The notes below the pieces were generated by a model that had not been told where the DNA came from, searched no databases, and saw nothing but the letters and a program-made list of their open reading frames with translations. A DNA stretch of 64,000 nucleotides from Methylophilus rhizosphaerae (lineage in GTDB: Bacteria > Pseudomonadota > Gammaproteobacteria > Burkholderiales > Methylophilaceae), in contig NZ_FNFX01000004.1 in the NCBI RefSeq assembly GCF_900100975.1, forward strand, positions 310,001 to 374,000, read 5' to 3'. The position numbers and the translations under genes are program-made. Positions 59,540 through 64,000 of this stretch are shown here, one piece after another (the stretch's first letter is position 1; every line of letters starts with the position of its first letter).

Positions 59540-59959
59540 ATGTGCTATGTAGATACCAGCGTTATCGTTGCCATGCTCACGCACGAGCCAAAGTCCTTAG
59601 CTTGTATTGATTGGTTTAAAAATCAAAAGCAGCCACCGCAAAGCAGTGATTGGTTAATCACAGAATTTAATAGCGCCATTTCCCTCAAGCTGCGCACTGG
59701 GCAGTTACAGACAGATCAAGCCTTGGCCATTTTGCAAACATTCGAAACCCTGATTAATGGCGGCATCAAACTTTTACCGATCAATCGGGAAATTTACAGC
59801 CAGGCCGGGGCATTGATTTGTAGCAATCCTAATCTGCGCGCAGGTGATGCATTGCACATCAGTGTGGCATTAGGTGCTGGAATAAAAGAGTTTGTGACTT
59901 TGGATAATAATCAGGCAAAAGCCGCTCAAGCAATAGGCTTTAATTGTGAGGTAATTTGA
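59540..59959 (+). CDS. vapC: PIN-domain ribonuclease toxin (VapC)
   Basis: 139 residues. The PIN fold's acidic residues are present: D5 (YVDTSVIVAML), Glu in LITEFNSAISLK, and Asp in AGDALHISVAL plus VTLDNNQ. VapC toxins cut specific tRNAs or rRNA. All acidic positions are kept, so it should be active when free of VapB. It starts 2 bp after the antitoxin gene. Confidence 0.9.
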   Translation: MCYVDTSVIVAMLTHEPKSLACIDWFKNQKQPPQSSDWLITEFNSAISLKLRTGQLQTDQALAILQTFETLINGGIKLLPINREIYSQAGALICSNPNLRAGDALHISVALGAGIKEFVTLDNNQAKAAQAIGFNCEVI

Positions 59960-60015
59960 TTTTGTAATGCTCACCCATTAGCTTCTCGTATGAGGCCGAA
60001 TCAAAAGGTTTCTAA

Positions 60016-61200
60016 GTGACAACGAAAAATATTCTTCAAGGAGTTAGAGCTTTCAGTCCGCTTTTACATGCTTATGAAGCAGGACACTCTATTGAGGAAA
60101 TAAAAGCAAGCATCATCGGCATTCTGGAACCAGAGTTCCAGAATGTGACTATGCTTGATAGATATGGAATTGACTTATTAGCTGTTGAGGCTGTAAACGT
60201 AGCAAAGATTCGTAATTCTGATTGGGCATCAAGATTGTTTGATGAGTGTCTACAAATTCGTCGGAAATACTTCACTATTGATGAAGATGGGTGTGCGAGA
60301 GTTTATGCTGCCTGGGAAGAATCTATTGGTACAGCTCTTTCTCTTTATTGGAACAATGCTCGATTTGAACACCACAAAGCTGACTTGCCACTTGATGAGT
60401 TTGCATTCGAAATTTTCCGCAATATGGGTGCTTTAATTGAAGGAACACTTCAGGTGTATCTCAAAGAGCTTCTCCATTTTATTCATAAATTACAGAATGA
60501 TATTCAGACGTTCTCAGATATTAATTCATTAAGCCTCGGCACAATTGTTAGTCGAATAGGAGAAAAGTCAGGCCTGGCTCCCTATCTAACATTGCCGCCT
60601 TGGAATGTACCCATTAATCAATGGAGAAATATAGCTCAACACTATTCAATGAGTACTAATAAGGACTTGATCAACTGTAGATACGGAACAAAAAATCAAT
60701 ACAGTATTTCTCTAACGCGATCTGAGTTACTTGAAGTAGCACGATCTCTTTTTCTGATATTTTCCTCTATTAGAACTGCACACACGGTCTTTGCATTAGA
60801 CTATGCTGATAGGTTGGTGTCCCACTGTAAAGGATTTGAGCGGAAGAAATCCGACTTACAATTTCAGTTTGTAGTTGGTGTTGCTTCTCAAGGTTTTGAA
60901 GTAATCGATTTAGAAGTTTCTGATGAATGTGCTAAAGCAGTGCTCGCGGATGTGACCACTCAAGATCCTCATGCAAGATCAATTCATGCATCACAGTTTG
61001 TTTACTCACTGTGGGATGCCACATATTCAAAAAAATTGATTATTGATTACAAGGCAAAATCTGGAGGCATCGCATTGCGTACAACTGCAAAAGCGGAAGA
61101 CTGTGAGAAAATATCCAATGGTGAAGAGGAATTTTCTTATCTAGCAAAAGTAGTTTCGTTTGAATTGGATCCCCCGATAGAAAAAGTTGTTAAAGAGTAA
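60016..61200 (+). CDS. Unknown protein with HEPN-like motif, 394 residues
   Basis: GTG start with AAAAGG seven bases upstream. No known family recognised. The middle contains WRNIAQHYS (R204-N-x3-H209), which fits the R-[NDH]-x3-4-H signature of HEPN ribonucleases and sits in a helix-rich segment. The C-terminal third is beta-rich (LQFQFVVGVASQGFEVIDLE). No signal peptide or membrane helix. The base composition is poorer in GC than that of its neighbours, and it lies between a toxin-antitoxin pair and tesA, so recent gain and a defence role are plausible but unproven. Confidence 0.6.
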   Translation: MTTKNILQGVRAFSPLLHAYEAGHSIEEIKASIIGILEPEFQNVTMLDRYGIDLLAVEAVNVAKIRNSDWASRLFDECLQIRRKYFTIDEDGCARVYAAWEESIGTALSLYWNNARFEHHKADLPLDEFAFEIFRNMGALIEGTLQVYLKELLHFIHKLQNDIQTFSDINSLSLGTIVSRIGEKSGLAPYLTLPPWNVPINQWRNIAQHYSMSTNKDLINCRYGTKNQYSISLTRSELLEVARSLFLIFSSIRTAHTVFALDYADRLVSHCKGFERKKSDLQFQFVVGVASQGFEVIDLEVSDECAKAVLADVTTQDPHARSIHASQFVYSLWDATYSKKLIIDYKAKSGGIALRTTAKAEDCEKISNGEEEFSYLAKVVSFELDPPIEKVVKE

Positions 61201-61226
61201 CAATTTGAGTTTTGATTAACTTCTTC

Positions 61227-61853
61227 CTATAGGAGAGGCTTCAAAGTCGGCCAAACATTCTCCAATATCTTCTTCTGTGCGTTCACATTCGGGTGCAGCC
61301 CATCCTCCAGCACCAGATCACTGTGACCACTGACACCATCCAGAAAAAACGGGATAAATGGCGTTTTGTATTTCTCTGACAAATCCAAGTAAACCGCTTT
61401 AAATCCATTGGTGTATTTCGGGCCATAATTCGGTGGAATAAACATGCCTAGCAAAACCACCTGTGCATTGATTTGCTTGCTGGCCTGAATCATTTTTTCG
61501 AGGTTGTTTTTCATCGCATCCAGCGGTAAGCCGCGCAGGCCGTCATTGGCGCCTAGTTCTATCACGACGATACTGGGTTTAAACTGCTTGAGTGCCGCAG
61601 GTAATCTGCTGAATCCGCCGGCGGTGGTTTCACCGCTGACGCTGGCGTTGGCAACTTCGTAGGGCAATTGGTTGTCTTTCACACGTTGCGCGACGAGATT
61701 CACCCAGCCTTGCTCTTTAGGGATGCCATAGGCGGCGGATAAGCTATCTCCAAATACCAGTATCGTTGGTTTGGATGTGGCTTCTGCTGCGACTAAGTTG
61801 CTAAATAATAAACCAGGTAACACGATCAATATCTTTAGAAATCGGAACATCAT
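61227..61853 (-). CDS. tesA: Multifunctional acyl-CoA thioesterase I / arylesterase (SGNH)
   Basis: 208 residues with a signal peptide (FLKILIVLPGLLFSNLVAAE). SGNH blocks: FGDSLSAAYG (Ser), ASVSGETTAGG, ELGANDGLRG (Asn) and LEDGLHPN (Asp/His). Periplasmic esterase/thioesterase/lysophospholipase. The ATG is 2 bp from the divergent ybbA ATG. Its AAGGG ribosome site lies inside the ybbA coding sequence. Confidence 0.94.
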   Translation of the reverse strand: MMFRFLKILIVLPGLLFSNLVAAEATSKPTILVFGDSLSAAYGIPKEQGWVNLVAQRVKDNQLPYEVANASVSGETTAGGFSRLPAALKQFKPSIVVIELGANDGLRGLPLDAMKNNLEKMIQASKQINAQVVLLGMFIPPNYGPKYTNGFKAVYLDLSEKYKTPFIPFFLDGVSGHSDLVLEDGLHPNVNAQKKILENVWPTLKPLL

Positions 61854-61855
61854 TA

Positions 61856-62575
61856 ATGCAAAGCCCTTATGCTGTTGAAGCGCTGTCTCTAAGTAAATCC
61901 GTTGTCAGTAATCATACAACAATCCCCATTTTGGCCGATTTGAATCTTGCCGTACCCAATGGCGAGCGGCTGGCGATTATCGGTAGCTCGGGTTCCGGTA
62001 AATCGACCTTGCTGGGGTTGCTGGCAGGTTTGGACACTGTCAGTAGCGGAAAAGTCCTGATCGCCGGTAAAGATATTGGCCAGATGGATGAAGACGGCCG
62101 TGCAGCGGTGCGTGCCCAGCATATGGGCTTTGTGTTTCAATCATTTCAGTTGCTGGGCTCGCTGACTGCTTTGGAGAATGTAATGCTGCCTATGCAGCTG
62201 GCAGGCCAGCGTAATGCGCAGGCGATTGCAATCGCGGCATTGGAAAGTGTAGGCCTGGCGTCGCGTGCCACGCACTATCCAAAACATTTGTCTGGCGGCG
62301 AGCAGCAGCGGGTCGCGATCGCCAGGGCATTTGCCGCCAAGCCTTCGATTTTGTTTGCCGATGAGCCGACCGGTAACCTGGATGTCGCGACTGGCGAAGC
62401 GATCATTAAGTTGCTGTTTGATTTAAACACACAGAGCGGGACTACGCTGGTGCTGGTCACGCATGATATGAACCTGGCGCGGCGTTGCCAGCGGGTGCTT
62501 AATTTGCAGAACGGCCAGTTGAAGGAAATTGTGCTCAACGAACGCACCGTGACCGATAGCTCGGGAGTGCATTAA
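61856..62575 (+). CDS. ybbA: ABC transporter ATP-binding protein YbbA
   Basis: 239 residues, LolD/MacB-like ATPase: Walker A GSSGSGKSTLLGLLAG, signature LSGGEQQRVAIARA, Walker B ILFADEPTGNLD and the switch His in LVTHDMN. It pairs with the FtsX-type permease that starts at its stop codon. The substrate of the YbbA-YbbP exporter is not established. Divergence from tesA is common. Confidence 0.93.
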   Translation: MQSPYAVEALSLSKSVVSNHTTIPILADLNLAVPNGERLAIIGSSGSGKSTLLGLLAGLDTVSSGKVLIAGKDIGQMDEDGRAAVRAQHMGFVFQSFQLLGSLTALENVMLPMQLAGQRNAQAIAIAALESVGLASRATHYPKHLSGGEQQRVAIARAFAAKPSILFADEPTGNLDVATGEAIIKLLFDLNTQSGTTLVLVTHDMNLARRCQRVLNLQNGQLKEIVLNERTVTDSSGVH

Positions 62576-64000
62576 TGCTGGCGTTATCCATTGCCTGGCG
62601 TCAGTGCCGCAGCCTGTGGTCATCGGGTGAAATACGTGTATTGCTGTTTGCCTTGATTTTGGCGGTTACGGCGACCACCTCAGTCAGTTTTTTCACTGAC
62701 CGTATCAAATCCAGTATGCAAACCCAGGGCAATGTGCTGCTGGGGGCGGATCTGGTGGTGAACTCGGACCATGCCATACCGGCAGCCTACAAGGCAGAAG
62801 CACAACAACGCCAATACCAGACCTCGCAGGCGCTGGAGTTTTCCAGCATGGTGCTGAAAGGCGACAGTAGCGAGCTGGCTGAAATCAAAGCGGTGGAAGC
62901 AGGTTTTCCGCTGCGTGGCCATTTAACCATTAGCAAGCGGGCAGCCACCGCGAAAGGTGAATTAACTTCAGCAGAAATTCCCGCCAGTGGAACAGTTTGG
63001 ATAGAGCCGCGACTGGCGCAAAAACTCGCATTGAAGATAGGCGATGAAGTCAGCGTAGGTGAAAGCCAGTTCAAGATAGCGGCATTTTTGCTGCAAGAGC
63101 CTTCCCGGGGCGGCGATATGTTCAGTATCGCGCCGCGTCTGCTGATGAATGGTGCTGATGTCGAAGCCACCGGTTTGGTGCAGTTTGGCAGCCGGGTGAA
63201 ATACCAGTTACTGGTTGCTGCCAATAGTGAAGGTACAGAGGTTAACCAGGCGATGGAAGACTACGCCGAATGGCTGAAGCCGCAACTAGCGCGAGGTGAA
63301 CGCGTAGATGATATCCGCAGCGCCCGCCCGGAAATGCGCAATGCGCTGAACAAAGCGCAACAATTCCTCGGCATTGCCTCTATGGTCGGCGTGATCCTGG
63401 CGATGGTGGCGATGTTGCTGGCGAGTATCCCCTATGTGCAGAAAAGCCTGGATGCGTATGCCTTGATGCGCTGTTTTGGCGCGACCAAAAAGCTGATCAC
63501 GCAGATTCTGCTTTATCAGACTTTGCTGCTGGCGTTGGTGGGTAGCGTGATTGGTTGTGTACTGGGCTTTGCCGCGCAATATGGCTTGGCGATTCTAGCT
63601 GGGCGTCTGTTTCTGGAAACCCTGCCTGCCCCTGGCTGGATGCCGGTTTTATTGGGCTTAGTCACCGGATTTTCTACCCTGCTCACGGTTGTCTGGCCGC
63701 AATTGATGCGCTTACGCGCAGTGCCAGCATTACGCATATTGCGCCAGGACCTGGAAGGCAATGTGCACACCAATGGCATCGTGTTTCTGCCAGCATTACT
63801 GGTGTTGGCCGGGCTGGTGTTCTGGCATGCGGGTGATATCAAACTGGCCGGGATTGTATTCGCGGCGCTGGTGGCCTTGGTCGTAGTCGCGGGGTTTCTG
63901 GCATACGCCGGCATGCGTCTTGTACAGTCTTTCAGTGTGCAAAATTTTGGTGTGATCAAGCTGGGTTTGATGGGCTTAAGACGCCGCCCGATATTGACCA
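62575..64000 (+). CDS. ybbP: FtsX-like ABC permease YbbP (partial)
   Basis: Open from the ATG at 62575 (TAATG overlap with ybbA) to the window end, about 475 codons of a family that is usually about 800-850 residues. Start MLALSIAWRQCRSLWSSGEI. The first helix (VLLFALILAVTATTSVSFFT), a periplasmic region (residues about 45-255), then membrane helices (FLGIASMVGVILAMVAMLLA; LLLALVGSVIGCVLGFA) are seen. It forms the membrane part of the YbbA transporter. The C-terminal half lies beyond the window. Confidence 0.9.
   Translation, partial: MLALSIAWRQCRSLWSSGEIRVLLFALILAVTATTSVSFFTDRIKSSMQTQGNVLLGADLVVNSDHAIPAAYKAEAQQRQYQTSQALEFSSMVLKGDSSELAEIKAVEAGFPLRGHLTISKRAATAKGELTSAEIPASGTVWIEPRLAQKLALKIGDEVSVGESQFKIAAFLLQEPSRGGDMFSIAPRLLMNGADVEATGLVQFGSRVKYQLLVAANSEGTEVNQAMEDYAEWLKPQLARGERVDDIRSARPEMRNALNKAQQFLGIASMVGVILAMVAMLLASIPYVQKSLDAYALMRCFGATKKLITQILLYQTLLLALVGSVIGCVLGFAAQYGLAILAGRLFLETLPAPGWMPVLLGLVTGFSTLLTVVWPQLMRLRAVPALRILRQDLEGNVHTNGIVFLPALLVLAGLVFWHAGDIKLAGIVFAALVALVVVAGFLAYAGMRLVQSFSVQNFGVIKLGLMGLRRRPILT

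Overview
The window is about 64 kb of a chromosome around the replication origin of a betaproteobacterial methylotroph, very probably Methylophilus or a close relative in the Methylophilaceae. The best pointer is the gene at 5247-5681. Its predicted mature product is 124 residues with the haem histidine at 53, a second histidine at 95 and a cysteine pair at 96/104, which is the layout of Methylophilus methylotrophus cytochrome c''. A cluster of methanol-dehydrogenase accessory genes (mxaRSACKL, 35194-40675) agrees with this.

Origin region (1-15620). Leftward genes are atpB (partial), atpI, parB, parA, rsmG, mnmG, mnmE, yidC, yidD, rnpA and rpmH; rightward genes are dnaA, dnaN and gyrB. Transcription diverges from the rpmH-dnaA gap, as expected for bidirectional replication from here. 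DnaA boxes lie upstream of dnaA (one) and between dnaA and dnaN (one perfect, two near-perfect, next to an AT-rich stretch). Three perfect 16-bp parS palindromes are present, in mnmG, in mnmE and between dnaN and gyrB. The cytochrome c''/cytochrome b561 pair sits between mnmG and mnmE in the opposite orientation.

Flexible region (15.6-35 kb). It begins with an internally deleted yddG-like exporter pseudogene. A LysR regulator is divergent from an SDR-GST-hydrolase operon whose hydrolase has lost its catalytic residues. A thioesterase, a FabF paralogue and a divergent HxlR regulator follow. A complete type I (IC-like) restriction-modification island occupies 21.77-30.3 kb: hsdM, a truncated rhuM, hsdS, an AlbA_2/Schlafen-type ATP-binding gene and hsdR. 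hsdS carries four tandem 12-bp copies of the TAEL-type repeat. Then come a thioredoxin-like gene, a hypothetical gene, a PAS-GGDEF-EAL protein and a MocR/PdxR regulator.

Methylotrophy cluster and after (35-46.8 kb). mxaRSACKL appears without mxaFJGI or mxaDEH on either side. It is followed by a catalase-like gene, a 51-aa ORF with a near-ideal ribosome binding site, a frameshifted DUF2218 gene, a pirin/LysR divergent pair and a second GGDEF-EAL protein.

Housekeeping block (46.8-64 kb). recG, spoT, rpoZ, gmk, a secreted hypothetical protein and yicC run leftward. A Ser/Thr kinase, a PP2C phosphatase, rph, rdgB, a small conserved-looking gene and recQ run rightward. A VapBC-type toxin-antitoxin pair and a 394-aa unknown gene with a HEPN-like R-N-x3-H motif form an accessory patch. 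The window ends with divergent tesA and ybbA, whose start codons are 2 bp apart, and a partial FtsX-like permease. No tRNA, rRNA, CRISPR array or intact insertion sequence was seen.
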